Below are positions 25,798 through 36,302 of a stretch of DNA of 64,000 nt, in pieces; the stretch's first letter is position 1, and every line of letters begins with the position of its first letter. Origin of the DNA: Chryseobacterium sp. CH21 (GTDB lineage: Bacteria > Bacteroidota > Bacteroidia > Flavobacteriales > Weeksellaceae); assembly GCF_004119445.1 (NCBI RefSeq), contig NZ_QICI01000010.1, positions 1-64,000 on the forward strand, read 5' to 3'. The notes beneath the pieces are model-generated. The model did no database searches, was not told the origin of the DNA, and saw only the letters and a program-made list of their open reading frames with translations. Made by a program: the position numbers and the translations under genes.

Positions 25798-28700
25798 ATG
25801 GCAGAATATATTCTTGACAACATTAATATCAGTACACTTTCCGTATATGACCTGCTGAAACATACCTCAGACAGTACATTTATCGAAATCCGGGATTTTC
25901 GCGAGATCTACCCTGCTGCTATTGAAATCAATACAGGAATATTTACAAAACAATCTTCACTGCAAGATTTCCCAATGGTTACCATCAGTAAAGTAGGCAG
26001 TTCGCTTCTTTGCTCGTGTACCTGTGACTCTCTTAAAGACCAGCTTTGTTCTCATCAGGCAGAAATTATTCACTGCATTATTGAGGATAAAAATTACCGC
26101 TTGTTTTTTGATGAAACGCTCCGTAAAAAGACGCTTACGCCAAAAGCCAAACCATATGGTCTTGAAAATGAAACTGATCTGGATCAATATTTTCAGCTGG
26201 AATACGCTGATGGCAAAATTGAAATATTGCCCAAGATCAAAGAAATGCTTCCTGTATATGATATGATGCTGACAAAAGATCTTCTTCCTCAGCTTCCTTC
26301 TAAACTGGATGAGCTGGCTGTACTGGAATCGGGTAAAAAGCAAATATTGGTCATTGGGAAACACCGTTATTACAATCATATGACCTTCTCTCTGATGGAG
26401 GCTGAAATAACGCAGACAGGAAAAATAAAAAATCCAGTTACTCCTGTAGATGCCATGCAGCTGATATGGAAAGCAGAGAAACCGGCAGACATCAAATTTT
26501 ACACTGCTATTACCTCTTTTCAGAATAATTACAATGAAGACTACAATCCTTCAGAACTGGAAGCTTTAAAGCTCATTGTACAGAATCCTCTTGAACTGGA
26601 AGTCTATTATCATGACCGGGAAATCGCAGAATCTGTTTCTGCAAAGTCACTTTCTCGCATTGAATTAAACACTTTAGATGCAGAGCTTCAATTATCTGTA
26701 TTTAAGAAAGATCCATTTTTTGAAATAACCGGAGAATTGCTCTTTAATGACATTTCTGTTCCTTTTAAAAATATTGTTCTCAGAAATGAGTATTTTGTCT
26801 ATAACCGAAACATTTTCAGCTTTATAGACAATCCGGACATACTCAAAATCATACGTTTTTTCAAAGCTAATAATGAAATTTTGCTCATTCATTCTTCAAA
26901 ATATGAAGCATTCATGCAGAATATTTTATCTAATTTAGAAGATAGTATTCACATCAATTACAGCTATATACAACCCGCAACGAAAGTACAGCTTGAATAT
27001 AAAAACTATAAGACTGAAAAAGTCATTTATCTCCGTCAGCAGGAAAATTATATAGGAATTACCCCCGTCATGAAATACGGAGAGGTAGAAGTTCCGGTGT
27101 ATTCCAGAAAGCAGATTTTTGATACCGATCAAAATGGAAATCCTTTTAAAATAGAAAGAAATGAATCGGCTGAAGCCCGCTTTACTTCTTTGGTAATGCA
27201 GCAGCATCCTGATTTTGAAGAACAGATGGACGGTTATCAATATTTTTATCTTCACAGAGATAAGTTCCTGGATAACAACTGGTTTCTTGAGGCATTTGAG
27301 ACCTGGAGAAATGAAGGGATCATCATACTCGGCTTTAATGAGTTAAAAAACAATAAATTAAATCCTCACCGGGCTAAAATCAATATTCAGATCACCAGCG
27401 GACTGGATTGGTTTAATGCTAAATTAAAAATAGGATTTGGCCCCAAAGAAGCTTCGTTGAAACAACTTCATCGTGCCATCAGGAATAAAAGTAAATTTGT
27501 TCAGCTTGATGACGGAAGCATGGGAATTCTCCCTGAAGAATGGATAGAAAAAATATCGGCTTATTTCCATGCGGGAGAAATTGATGAGGAACTCTTAAAG
27601 ATTCCGAAAATCAATTTTACGGAGGTGACTTCACTGTTTGAAAAAGAAGTACTAAGCCAAGAGATTCAGGAAGAACTTACCTCTTATTCAACAAACTTTT
27701 CAAAAGTAAAGGATATTCCGGAAGTGGCTATTCCTGCTGAATTGCATGCTGAACTGAGAGATTATCAGCATGACGGGCTGAACTGGCTTAATTTTCTCGA
27801 CAGTTTCAACTTTGGAGGATGTCTTGCCGATGATATGGGATTGGGAAAAACCATCCAGATTATTGCATTTATTCTTTCACAAAAGGAAAAGCTAGGGCAT
27901 ACGACCAACCTGATTGTAGTACCTACTTCCCTGCTTTTCAACTGGCAGGAAGAGATAACCCGGTTTGCGCCTTCTATAAAAGTTCTGCTCCATTATGGCA
28001 CAGACAGACCAAAAACAACGGCTCATATGCCTGATTATGAAGTGATCCTCATAACCTACGGGATGCTTCTTTCGGACATTCAATTTTTGAAAAACTTTAA
28101 TTTTAATTATGTATTTCTGGATGAATCTCAGGTGATTAAAAATCCCAATTCTGAAAGATATAAAGCCGCACGTCTTCTTCAATCGAGAAACAGGATTGTT
28201 CTGACTGGTACTCCTGTAGAAAACAGTACTTTCGATCTTTACAGCCAGCTTTCTTTCGCTTGCCCGGGATTATTGGGCAGCAAACAGTATTTTAAGGATA
28301 TCTATGCGATTCCTATTGATAAATTTGAGTACAGCAAGCGGGCAATGGAGCTTCAGCAAAAAATAAAGCCATTTATTCTCAGAAGAACGAAGAAACAGGT
28401 TGCCAAAGAGCTTCCGGAAAAAACGGAAACAGTTATTTACTGTGAAATGAATACGGAACAGCGCAAGATTTACGATGCTTATGAAAAAGAACTCCGTGAA
28501 TTTATTGCAGCCAATGATGACGATGATCTGAACAAAAACAGCATGCATGTCCTTACAGGTCTTACAAGGCTCAGACAGATATGTAATTCCCCTGTTCTGA
28601 TGAAAGAGGGATATTCTGGTGAAAATGCTGTTAAAATCGAAATTTTGATGGAGCAAATCCTTGGGAAGTCAAAGGATCATAAAATTCTTGTTTTCTCACA

Positions 28701-29139
28701 ATTTGTCGGAATGCTGGATCTGATAAAGGCTGAACTGGAACGTCACAATATTCAGTTTGAGTATTTAACGGGACAAACTAAGGACAGAGGTGAAAAAGTA
28801 GCTCATTTTCAGAACAATGAGGATATCCGTGTATTTCTGATTAGCTTAAAAGCGGGAGGCGTTGGTCTCAATCTTACCCAGGCAGATTATATCTACCTTG
28901 TGGATCCTTGGTGGAATCCTGCTGCTGAAAACCAGGCTATCGACCGTAGTTATCGTATAGGACAGACCAAAAATGTCATTGCTGTACGAATGATCTGCTC
29001 CAACACCGTGGAAGAAAAGATACTTACGCTTCAGAAAAAGAAAAAAGAACTGGCTCAGAATCTTCTTACTACTGACGGAAAAAAACTTCAGGGATTGTCT
29101 AAGCAGGATCTGATGGATTTGCTAGGATCTGGTTCATAA
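25798..29139 (+). CDS. SNF2-family helicase with SWIM zinc finger
   Basis: From the ATG at 25798 the protein has 1113 residues. An N-terminal SWIM-type CxC...CxH element (CSCTCDSLKDQLCSH, about residues 70-85) is followed by a long middle region and a SNF2 ATPase. The Walker A is ADDMGLGKT near 680, the Walker B is LDESQ near 775 (DESQ in place of DEAH, as is usual for this bacterial branch), and motif VI is QAIDRSYRIGQ near 1045. Such proteins act on DNA- or RNA-polymerase complexes; HepA/RapA is the best-known relative. No clear partner lies nearby. Confidence 0.9.
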   Translation: MAEYILDNINISTLSVYDLLKHTSDSTFIEIRDFREIYPAAIEINTGIFTKQSSLQDFPMVTISKVGSSLLCSCTCDSLKDQLCSHQAEIIHCIIEDKNYRLFFDETLRKKTLTPKAKPYGLENETDLDQYFQLEYADGKIEILPKIKEMLPVYDMMLTKDLLPQLPSKLDELAVLESGKKQILVIGKHRYYNHMTFSLMEAEITQTGKIKNPVTPVDAMQLIWKAEKPADIKFYTAITSFQNNYNEDYNPSELEALKLIVQNPLELEVYYHDREIAESVSAKSLSRIELNTLDAELQLSVFKKDPFFEITGELLFNDISVPFKNIVLRNEYFVYNRNIFSFIDNPDILKIIRFFKANNEILLIHSSKYEAFMQNILSNLEDSIHINYSYIQPATKVQLEYKNYKTEKVIYLRQQENYIGITPVMKYGEVEVPVYSRKQIFDTDQNGNPFKIERNESAEARFTSLVMQQHPDFEEQMDGYQYFYLHRDKFLDNNWFLEAFETWRNEGIIILGFNELKNNKLNPHRAKINIQITSGLDWFNAKLKIGFGPKEASLKQLHRAIRNKSKFVQLDDGSMGILPEEWIEKISAYFHAGEIDEELLKIPKINFTEVTSLFEKEVLSQEIQEELTSYSTNFSKVKDIPEVAIPAELHAELRDYQHDGLNWLNFLDSFNFGGCLADDMGLGKTIQIIAFILSQKEKLGHTTNLIVVPTSLLFNWQEEITRFAPSIKVLLHYGTDRPKTTAHMPDYEVILITYGMLLSDIQFLKNFNFNYVFLDESQVIKNPNSERYKAARLLQSRNRIVLTGTPVENSTFDLYSQLSFACPGLLGSKQYFKDIYAIPIDKFEYSKRAMELQQKIKPFILRRTKKQVAKELPEKTETVIYCEMNTEQRKIYDAYEKELREFIAANDDDDLNKNSMHVLTGLTRLRQICNSPVLMKEGYSGENAVKIEILMEQILGKSKDHKILVFSQFVGMLDLIKAELERHNIQFEYLTGQTKDRGEKVAHFQNNEDIRVFLISLKAGGVGLNLTQADYIYLVDPWWNPAAENQAIDRSYRIGQTKNVIAVRMICSNTVEEKILTLQKKKKELAQNLLTTDGKKLQGLSKQDLMDLLGSGS

Positions 29140-29171
29140 AAGATATGGTCACTATTTCCGAATATTACATT

Positions 29172-29864
29172 CTACAACTTCGTCTCATACATTTTAGCAT
29201 CCAGCTCTTTCCAATTGAAAATATGTTTAGATAATTCAGCCCAAAATTCTTTTGAATGGCTTTTCACTTTGGTATGAACAAGCTCATGAACTACCAAATA
29301 TTCTATTAGTGAAAATGGTAGTTTAACTGCATGAAAATTTATTATTATGGTATTCGACGGTGTGCAACTTCCCCATCGTTTTTCAAGCTTCATAAACTTG
29401 ACATTTTTGTATTGTAACCCTATCGTTTTGGATTTCTTTCTTAAAATAGGTTCTATTTTTTCCTGTGCTTTTAATCTGTAATAGTTTTCAACAGCTTGAC
29501 GTAAATTTTCTTGAGTATTCAAGTGATTCGGTAATCTAATCTTGAATTTAGATTCCGTAAAATCAATTTTAATTTTATCACTTTCATTTTCAATAATGAG
29601 CTCAACATAATACTTTCTTCCCAGATATTGAATTCTGGAACCAGTGATAATTTCACCTTCATTAATGGAGCTTACCAACTCTAATTTATCTAAAATCCAT
29701 TTGGCTTTTCTTAGTATTAATTTATCAGCTTGCTCAATTGAAATAGCTTTACCTTTGAGAATAACACCAACGTCTTTTTCTACGCTAATATAATGCGATT
29801 TAAGACCATCTTTTTCCATGATTGAATACTCAATGGTTTTATTGCCATATTGCACACTATACAT
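29172..29864 (-). CDS. YgjP-like zinc metallopeptidase linked to type I RM
   Basis: This 230-residue protein has the DUF45/YgjP pattern: RWGSC at 163-167 and the zinc motif HELVH at 193-197, with a third His ligand in HSKEF. The gene overlaps the hsdR stop by 8 bases, so it belongs to the restriction operon. Such genes often accompany type I systems. Their job there is unproven; proteolytic control of HsdR (restriction alleviation) has been suggested. The family call is secure, the role inferred. Confidence 0.87.
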   Translation of the reverse strand: MYSVQYGNKTIEYSIMEKDGLKSHYISVEKDVGVILKGKAISIEQADKLILRKAKWILDKLELVSSINEGEIITGSRIQYLGRKYYVELIIENESDKIKIDFTESKFKIRLPNHLNTQENLRQAVENYYRLKAQEKIEPILRKKSKTIGLQYKNVKFMKLEKRWGSCTPSNTIIINFHAVKLPFSLIEYLVVHELVHTKVKSHSKEFWAELSKHIFNWKELDAKMYETKL

Positions 29865-32800
29865 CTTTATTCTTCTTTAAAACATCTACCATTTCTTTTG
29901 CTTTAGCCTTAGCTTCTGACCGCTCCAACTTAGTGCTCAAAAATCGTATTATCTTATTTTCAATATCTTTTTGAACCTGACCTTTACTCTCCCATGATAC
30001 AATACTCAGCTCGCCGTTGATAAGATCAAACAATGTTTTGGTTGCATCGTCGGCAGTACTATCAAAAAGCGTTTTCATCGAGTTATAAACAGCTCGTTCC
30101 CGTTCTGTCACAAAACCTTTTTGCTCACCTTCTTTTTGCTCGTTGATAATTTCATCTTGAATTGTAGTGTAAGCTAGAAGTAATTGAGCTTCATCAATTC
30201 GCTGGGCTTCTTTTTGCTTCAACAATTCATCTAGCCTTTGAGCCAATGGTTTGTAAAAATCAGGATTCTTATCTAATCCAACTTTAATGACGTGTTTCAA
30301 GTTATTTCGCATCTTTAGTTCTTTGGTTGCAGGTGATGCGTTCATGATTTCCTCTTTAAATTTATTTTTGTCAATAATAGAAATTGGTTCAGATAATAAA
30401 CTATGAACTCCGTTTGATTTTAGATGTTCATCAATCATCATTTGGAGCATTTTACTTTCGTCCTTACTGATTTTCAATTCATCATCATCAGGAAATGCAT
30501 TTTTAGCTCTTATTTTAATTTCATTAAATAACTTAAAGTCACGTTGATACTTCAAAGCCTTGGTATTTGGCAAGACGATATTGATTGATTTGTTAAAGTC
30601 TTTCAGTAGAGATTTGAAATCGTCTCGTATGTTGATGGGTTCAATATAACTTAGTGCTAAATCAATATAGGCCTCTCTTTCGTAGTTTCTATCAATTTTC
30701 AATGGTTTAAAGAAATCAACTAATTTGGTATGATTCATTTCTAACTTTGGAAATTCTTCATTGATATTCTTTAAAATATCATCAGGTCTTATGTCACCAG
30801 AAAAGATTTCTAACGCTTGAATTAAATATGCCGTGATTCCGTTATAATCTACAATAAAACCCGCATTTTTACCCTTTCTGGAACGGTTTACTCTGGCAAT
30901 GGCTTGAAGAAGGTTGTGTTCCTTCAAAGGTTTATCCAAATACAAACAAGAGGCAATAGGAGCATCCCAACCTGTTAGCAACATATCTGAAACGATCATA
31001 ATCGCTGTATTGTCAAATTTTTTCTTACCTGATTTTTCGGTTTCTTCTTCGTTTCCAAAAGGCAGTTTAAAATCGTCCGTAGCATCTTTGATGTTTTCGG
31101 GCGGTACAACGTATATTGGTTTTTTATGAGCAGGATTATTTCTATTCCATTCTAAGGTTTCATAGTAATCTTTAGCAATGGCATCCGTTTTTGGTGAACT
31201 TATACTTACTACTACTTTGGACTCAAAACTATGATAGCCTTCTTCTTTGAGTCTGTGTAAGGTTTGCTGGTATTTAATGGCTGATTCTCTTCCGCTACAT
31301 ACCAACATGGCTTTATGACCATCTGGAAAAATTTTATCCCTGAAATGGTCAATTAAATGTCTGGAAATATCATCAATCCGTTCTGCTGATAATTGGTATT
31401 TTTTAAGAGCTTCTCGTTTTAGTTTATCCTTTTTTTCTTCAGATGCATCACCAAATTTCGCCTCAAATTCTTCATCAATAGCTTCTTTTTTAATATCTAA
31501 CTTGCAGATCCCTTCATCATATAATAACTTAACAGTAGCTTCGTCAGCAACAGATTCTGTAATGGTATAAACATCAATATATTCTCCTCCATAAAATTCT
31601 CCTAAAGTCGATTTATCTTCTTTAGAGATTGGAGTTCCTGTAAAGGCTATAAACTTAGCATTGGGCAATACCGTTCTCATGAAAGAAGCCAAAAAACCAT
31701 AATGACTACGGTGTGCTTCATCTACTAAAATATAAAGATTTTCTTTTCTTGAAAGCTCTTCTAATTCTATTTCAACACGATCAATTTCTACCCATTTCCC
31801 TTTTTGCAGCTCTTTGGTAATCTTGACAAGCGTTTTGTCTTTTATATGTTTTTCTATGATCAAATTACCGCGCTCTTCTAGTTCGGTTTGGTCGGTAGAG
31901 TCTGTTGCTTCTTTATCTGTTTCCTGAAATTTTTGTATCGTGGTCGTAATTATTCCTCCGTAATCATTGCGAAGCAACTTGTCTAAATGTACTACTGAGG
32001 AAGCTTGGTTCACATTCTTGAATCCCACATTTTGCAATGTCGTAGTAATTTGTCTATCCAAATCCTTTCTATCAGTCATTATCATCACCGTCGGATTATC
32101 AAAACCATATTCCGGGGCCTGTAATTTACGGGCTACATAAGCCATCGTTAAAGATTTACCAGAACCTTGCGTGTGCCAAACGACACCACCTTCTCCAGCT
32201 TGCAGGCGTTCTATAGTTTTATTAGTAGCTCTTATTTGTTGGTATCGTGGTAGTTTTTTTATAGTAATCCCATTCTCCAATTCAAATAAAACAAAATGAC
32301 GAATAATCTCCAACACGCGTTCTTTCTTGAAAAGGGCGATGAGCAGTTTATCTTGTTCTGTTTTGGCAAGAGCCAAAATATCAGCATCCTCTTTATTGGT
32401 CTTAAAAACAGAATAAAACTGTTGCGGCGAATTGATCGCCCCATATCTCCCACCAACTTTCCAAATCCCTGCACATATCTGGTTGAAATGAAACAGCTTC
32501 TCTGAGTTTTCCTGGTAATATTTTAAATCTCCGTAAGCAGAATCCCAAGCAGTTGAAGATCTTGGAGATTTACATTCTATGATACCAATAGGGAAACCAT
32601 TGATGTAAATAACCAAGTCAGGAATAGAGTGTCGAAACCTTCCGTGGAATTTCATTTGACTCACCACCAAAAAGTCATTGTTTTCTATATTTTCATAATC
32701 GATGAAATGTACTGCATGAAATCCTTCTACGCCATCAATAATTTGTTTGACGGTATAAGTTCCTCCTCTCATCAGTTCCCAGACCTTCTGGTTAATCTCC

Positions 32801-33033
32801 ATTAATGAAGTTCCTGTAACCGTTGTAATGAGCGTATAGGCTTTATTAAGGTTATTGTCGTTTATCCAGGGATTAATGCGTTTAATAGCGTCTAATAATC
32901 TTTTTTTAAGAATTACCTCGGTGATATCATTGCGTTCCTGACGCTGCTCCCCATTGAAATAATGGTAGCCCATTTCTTGCAACAATGCTATGGCTGGCAA
33001 CTCGCTATAAATATACTCCGGCTTGTTATTCAT
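29857..33033 (-). CDS. hsdR: type I restriction endonuclease subunit R
   Basis: This 1058-residue protein has an N-terminal nuclease domain with GIIECKSPRS near residue 155. The translocase follows: Walker A TQGSGKS near 290, DEAHRSHYG near 437, AFTGTPI near 468, and a C-terminal RecA domain with RVNRSRKGKNAGFIVDYNG. HsdR translocates DNA and cuts at a distance when the HsdM-HsdS part meets unmethylated sites. It follows hsdS after a 129-base gap. The frame is intact at normal length. Confidence 0.95.
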   Translation of the reverse strand: MNNKPEYIYSELPAIALLQEMGYHYFNGEQRQERNDITEVILKKRLLDAIKRINPWINDNNLNKAYTLITTVTGTSLMEINQKVWELMRGGTYTVKQIIDGVEGFHAVHFIDYENIENNDFLVVSQMKFHGRFRHSIPDLVIYINGFPIGIIECKSPRSSTAWDSAYGDLKYYQENSEKLFHFNQICAGIWKVGGRYGAINSPQQFYSVFKTNKEDADILALAKTEQDKLLIALFKKERVLEIIRHFVLFELENGITIKKLPRYQQIRATNKTIERLQAGEGGVVWHTQGSGKSLTMAYVARKLQAPEYGFDNPTVMIMTDRKDLDRQITTTLQNVGFKNVNQASSVVHLDKLLRNDYGGIITTTIQKFQETDKEATDSTDQTELEERGNLIIEKHIKDKTLVKITKELQKGKWVEIDRVEIELEELSRKENLYILVDEAHRSHYGFLASFMRTVLPNAKFIAFTGTPISKEDKSTLGEFYGGEYIDVYTITESVADEATVKLLYDEGICKLDIKKEAIDEEFEAKFGDASEEKKDKLKREALKKYQLSAERIDDISRHLIDHFRDKIFPDGHKAMLVCSGRESAIKYQQTLHRLKEEGYHSFESKVVVSISSPKTDAIAKDYYETLEWNRNNPAHKKPIYVVPPENIKDATDDFKLPFGNEEETEKSGKKKFDNTAIMIVSDMLLTGWDAPIASCLYLDKPLKEHNLLQAIARVNRSRKGKNAGFIVDYNGITAYLIQALEIFSGDIRPDDILKNINEEFPKLEMNHTKLVDFFKPLKIDRNYEREAYIDLALSYIEPINIRDDFKSLLKDFNKSINIVLPNTKALKYQRDFKLFNEIKIRAKNAFPDDDELKISKDESKMLQMMIDEHLKSNGVHSLLSEPISIIDKNKFKEEIMNASPATKELKMRNNLKHVIKVGLDKNPDFYKPLAQRLDELLKQKEAQRIDEAQLLLAYTTIQDEIINEQKEGEQKGFVTERERAVYNSMKTLFDSTADDATKTLFDLINGELSIVSWESKGQVQKDIENKIIRFLSTKLERSEAKAKAKEMVDVLKKNKDV

Positions 33034-33162
33034 AAAGCTTTTATTATCTAAATTTGTATTGTTTATTACCTTATGGCTGGAATCTAAAAGGTATACTGCT
33101 CAACCAAAAATAAGTGTTTTTTATACCTTTTTGTTTTCTCTCGCTTGGTAACTTTTTCTCGA

Positions 33163-34331
33163 TTAAACTTTTACCCTAATTTTTCCTGTTAATAATTGTT
33201 GCATCAAGCCTTGTTTTAACTCTTGGTAGTGGGTTTTCTTTTCGGATAGTACTTCTAGTTTATCATCTACAGAACTTAAAATATCAGCTATTTTTTGTTG
33301 TTCTTTTAATGGAGGAAGCCCCATTACAAATTCTGATAAAATATTCCATGATGTTCTTGGCATTTTTGTGCCAAACGATTTTGAAACTGAGTTTTCAATA
33401 AAATCATCTCTTTGAATTGTATAAAATAAATATTTACTGTCAAAATTTGATAAAGGTTGTAACACCATTAATTCACTTGTACATCCCCCGTAAAACTCAC
33501 ATTGCCAATACTTCCTTAAGTATGGTCTTAATTTACAGAATAATACATCACCAACATTAAATTCATTCTTTATACTTGATTTATCCTCAATCGGACTATA
33601 ACCAATAAGCCTTCCTGTACCTTGCTCAATATGTTCTAGATCGACACATTTTCCGTCTTCTTGTTTAAATTTTTTTGAACTTATTGAACATACATTGTTA
33701 AAATTCGCTACCTTCCAACTCTCAGGAATCATCCCCAAAGGAGAATCCTTAAACTTAGTATGCCCGATTCCTTTGGTTAGCAAACGTTGCATTAATCCCT
33801 TTTTGAGTTCTTGGGTTTCGGTAATTTGTTGGTCTATGACCACAATTTTTTCATCTACGGTGCTTAATATTTCTGCTATTTTTTGTTGTTCTGGGAGGGG
33901 TGGAAGTGGGATTTCCATATCAGAAATCATATTTTTCCTTACGGAGTCAACGGAATTCTTAGCACTTAATCTCATTACCCTTTCATAAAAATGATTCGAA
34001 AAAAAGTAATATAAAAATTTACCAGTTATATTATCACTGAAATTATGAATATTATATACTCTTTGGTGATAATCAAACTTACAATTTAGATAATGATATA
34101 TTTTACCTACTCCAACTCCATCACCTGAAGTTAGAATAGCCTCACCATCAAACGAATATGAATTTATTCTTTCAACTGTATTTGAACGAACAAAAAAGGA
34201 TATTCTCCTCCTTCAACCTTATCCTGTGTATCTTTTCCACCAGTACAAATATCTGCTTCGTTTCCAATTATACTTTTATTCCATTCTTTCGGAATTTCGT
34301 TTAATTGAGATTGTTTATATCCTATACTCAT
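33163..34331 (-). CDS. hsdS: type I restriction specificity subunit S (frameshifted)
   Basis: The ATG at 34331 overlaps the hsdM stop by 4 bases (ATGA). Two target-recognition domains each end in a coiled-coil repeat: LPPLPEQQKIAEILSTVDEK near the middle and LPPLKEQQKIADILSSVDDK near the end. The frame is lost at the A6 run 34192-34197 (T6 on the coding strand). One added base joins YPFFVRSNTVERINSYSF to the intact frame and gives 389 residues. The break would inactivate DNA recognition, so either it is a sequence error or the system is off. Phase variation is possible but six bases is a short run for it. Confidence 0.85.
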
Positions 34332-35890
34332 ACTCCCAATTCTTTTAAAAATACAGCCAATTTCTCATCAATTTGAGCTTCCTTTTTTTCCAATTCAGAA
34401 AGCTTTTGGTGAACCGATTTAATATCCACTTCAACTTCTGCTTCTGAGGTATCAATAAAACGAGAAATGTTCAAGTTGTAATCATTTTCAGCTAATTCTG
34501 AAATAGTTACAATACGCATGTATTTTTCTACATCAGTTGCGCCATCGTATGCATTTACTATTTTAGTAATATGTTCTGGTAATAATTCGTTTTGATTTTT
34601 TCCTTCTTTGTAATCACTGCTGGCATCAATAATGGTTACTTTCCCTTTTTGGGCTTCGGTTTTATTTTTATTAATAATCCAAATTGAGGCAGGTATTCCT
34701 GTGTTGTAGAACAATGCGCTTGGCAACCCTACAATTCCTTCTACCAAGTCAGCTTCAAGTAATGCTTTACGAATTGTTCCTTCGGTTCCGCTTCTAAACA
34801 AAGTACCGTGTGGTAAGACAACACCCGCTTTTCCGTCTTGTTTTAAAACCGCTATCATATGTTGTAAAAAAGCTAAATCTGCATAACCTCTTGGCGGTAT
34901 TCCAAATTGGAAACGTCCGTATGGGTCGGTTACTTCTTTGGTATAATTGGGGGTTATTCTTTTCTCTTTACCGTTCTTATCCAATTTTACTTCGATCGAG
35001 TTTTCAGCAGGTGTCCACCATCCATCCATAGAGAATGGAGGATTCGCAATCACACGGTCAAATAAATCCAACTCGTTATTTTCGTTTTTATGCTGTGGCG
35101 TGATTAAGGTATCTCCTTTTCGAATATCAGCATCCATAAAATTATGAAGCAGCATATTCAATTTACCAATAGCCCAAGTACCTAAGTTTTTTTCTTGTCC
35201 AAACAATGATACATTGATATTGTTTCCTACTTTTCCATTGGATTGTTCAGCAATATATCGAGCCGATTCAATCAACATACCCCCTGAACCACAAGTGGGA
35301 TCATAAATTTTTTGTTTGGGTTCTGGTTTTATCAGTTGTACAATCAATTGCACTACACCACGAGGTGTATAGAATTCTCCTCCTTTTTTACCTGCATCAT
35401 CGGCAAACATTTTAATCAAATACTCATACGCATCACCTAATAAGTCATTTGATTCCAGGTGAGAGTTTCTTAATGAGTGTTGATTAAAGTGCCTTAAAAG
35501 ACGTTGTAATAATTCATCAGATAACTTTTCTTTATCTCCAAATTTGGTGGCAGTCATTACACCTTCTAAAGAAGTATTTTCACGTTCAATCCCTGCAAAA
35601 GCTTTATCTAAAGCAATACCAATATTCTCCGTTTCTTTTTTGATGGCTTCCCAACGAGATTCGATTGGCATTTGAAAGTAAGTTTCATCTTCTGCTTCCT
35701 CACGAGAAACACCATCACGAGTCATGATGTTTTCAACCTCTTCTTCAAATACATCGTTAGAGCGTTTTAAGAATAATAACCCAAAAATGTAATTTTTAAA
35801 ATCTGAAGAGTCAATGCTTCCTCTTAATATATTTGCGGAATCCCAAAGCCAGCTTTCTAAAGTGCTTAGAGATAATTTATTATCAGTCAT
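34328..35890 (-). CDS. hsdM: type I modification methyltransferase subunit M
   Basis: I start at the ATG at 35890 (MTDNKLSLSTLESWLW); upstream codons begin with TTG. The 520-residue protein has the SAM-binding DPTCGSGGML near residue 197 and the N6-adenine catalytic motif NPPF near 282. Together with HsdS it methylates adenine in the recognition site. It is the first gene of the operon hsdM-hsdS-hsdR-metallopeptidase. Confidence 0.95.
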   Translation of the reverse strand: MTDNKLSLSTLESWLWDSANILRGSIDSSDFKNYIFGLLFLKRSNDVFEEEVENIMTRDGVSREEAEDETYFQMPIESRWEAIKKETENIGIALDKAFAGIERENTSLEGVMTATKFGDKEKLSDELLQRLLRHFNQHSLRNSHLESNDLLGDAYEYLIKMFADDAGKKGGEFYTPRGVVQLIVQLIKPEPKQKIYDPTCGSGGMLIESARYIAEQSNGKVGNNINVSLFGQEKNLGTWAIGKLNMLLHNFMDADIRKGDTLITPQHKNENNELDLFDRVIANPPFSMDGWWTPAENSIEVKLDKNGKEKRITPNYTKEVTDPYGRFQFGIPPRGYADLAFLQHMIAVLKQDGKAGVVLPHGTLFRSGTEGTIRKALLEADLVEGIVGLPSALFYNTGIPASIWIINKNKTEAQKGKVTIIDASSDYKEGKNQNELLPEHITKIVNAYDGATDVEKYMRIVTISELAENDYNLNISRFIDTSEAEVEVDIKSVHQKLSELEKKEAQIDEKLAVFLKELGV

Positions 35891-36302
35891 TACGATATTT
35901 ATCCTTTTATTTGAAGCGTAAATATAGCACAAAACAGAGGATTTTGGAAGGTTTTCTATAAATTCTCAAGCAAAAACAAATCCATTATAAAAAGTAATTT
36001 TAAAGAACCAAAGCCTTGAGAATTGACATCAAAGGTCAAAAACAGTATTAACCACATTACTTTATCAATATAATTCAAAACTATTTAGCATTTCCACATT
36101 AATTTCAATCATAAACAACTTGTGATAATCATAGTTGCCGCTTCCTTTTTATGGAAAAACAATGGAAGAAGTACTCAGCCTGGCATCTTTCGAAAACTGA
36201 ATATTATTACTGTTCAGAGAGTCTGTAATAAAAAACCGACAGGTAAAGGACCTGTCGATAAAAAACAAAAATTGATATGGATATGATTTAGATATGATGT
36301 GT
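35891..36302. other. intergenic stretch upstream of hsdM
   Basis: This holds the presumed hsdM promoter region. An inverted repeat pairs AATTCTCAAG (35961-35970) with CTTGAGAATT (36015-36024). A TAGTTTTG box, matching TAnnTTTG on the minus strand, lies at 36076-36083. The terminator of the GEVED gene is at 36230-36257. No convincing gene is present. Confidence 0.5.
36230..36257 (-). terminator. terminator after the GEVED/T9SS gene
   Basis: CGACAGGT and ACCTGTCG pair across AAAGG. On the minus strand a T-run follows the stem. Confidence 0.8.

Noticed and set aside
34192..34197. hsdS frameshift as phase-variation switch
   Set aside because: Six bases is short for slippage control, and the same kind of loss affects many unrelated genes here, so a sequence error is more likely. 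It remains open until reads are checked.
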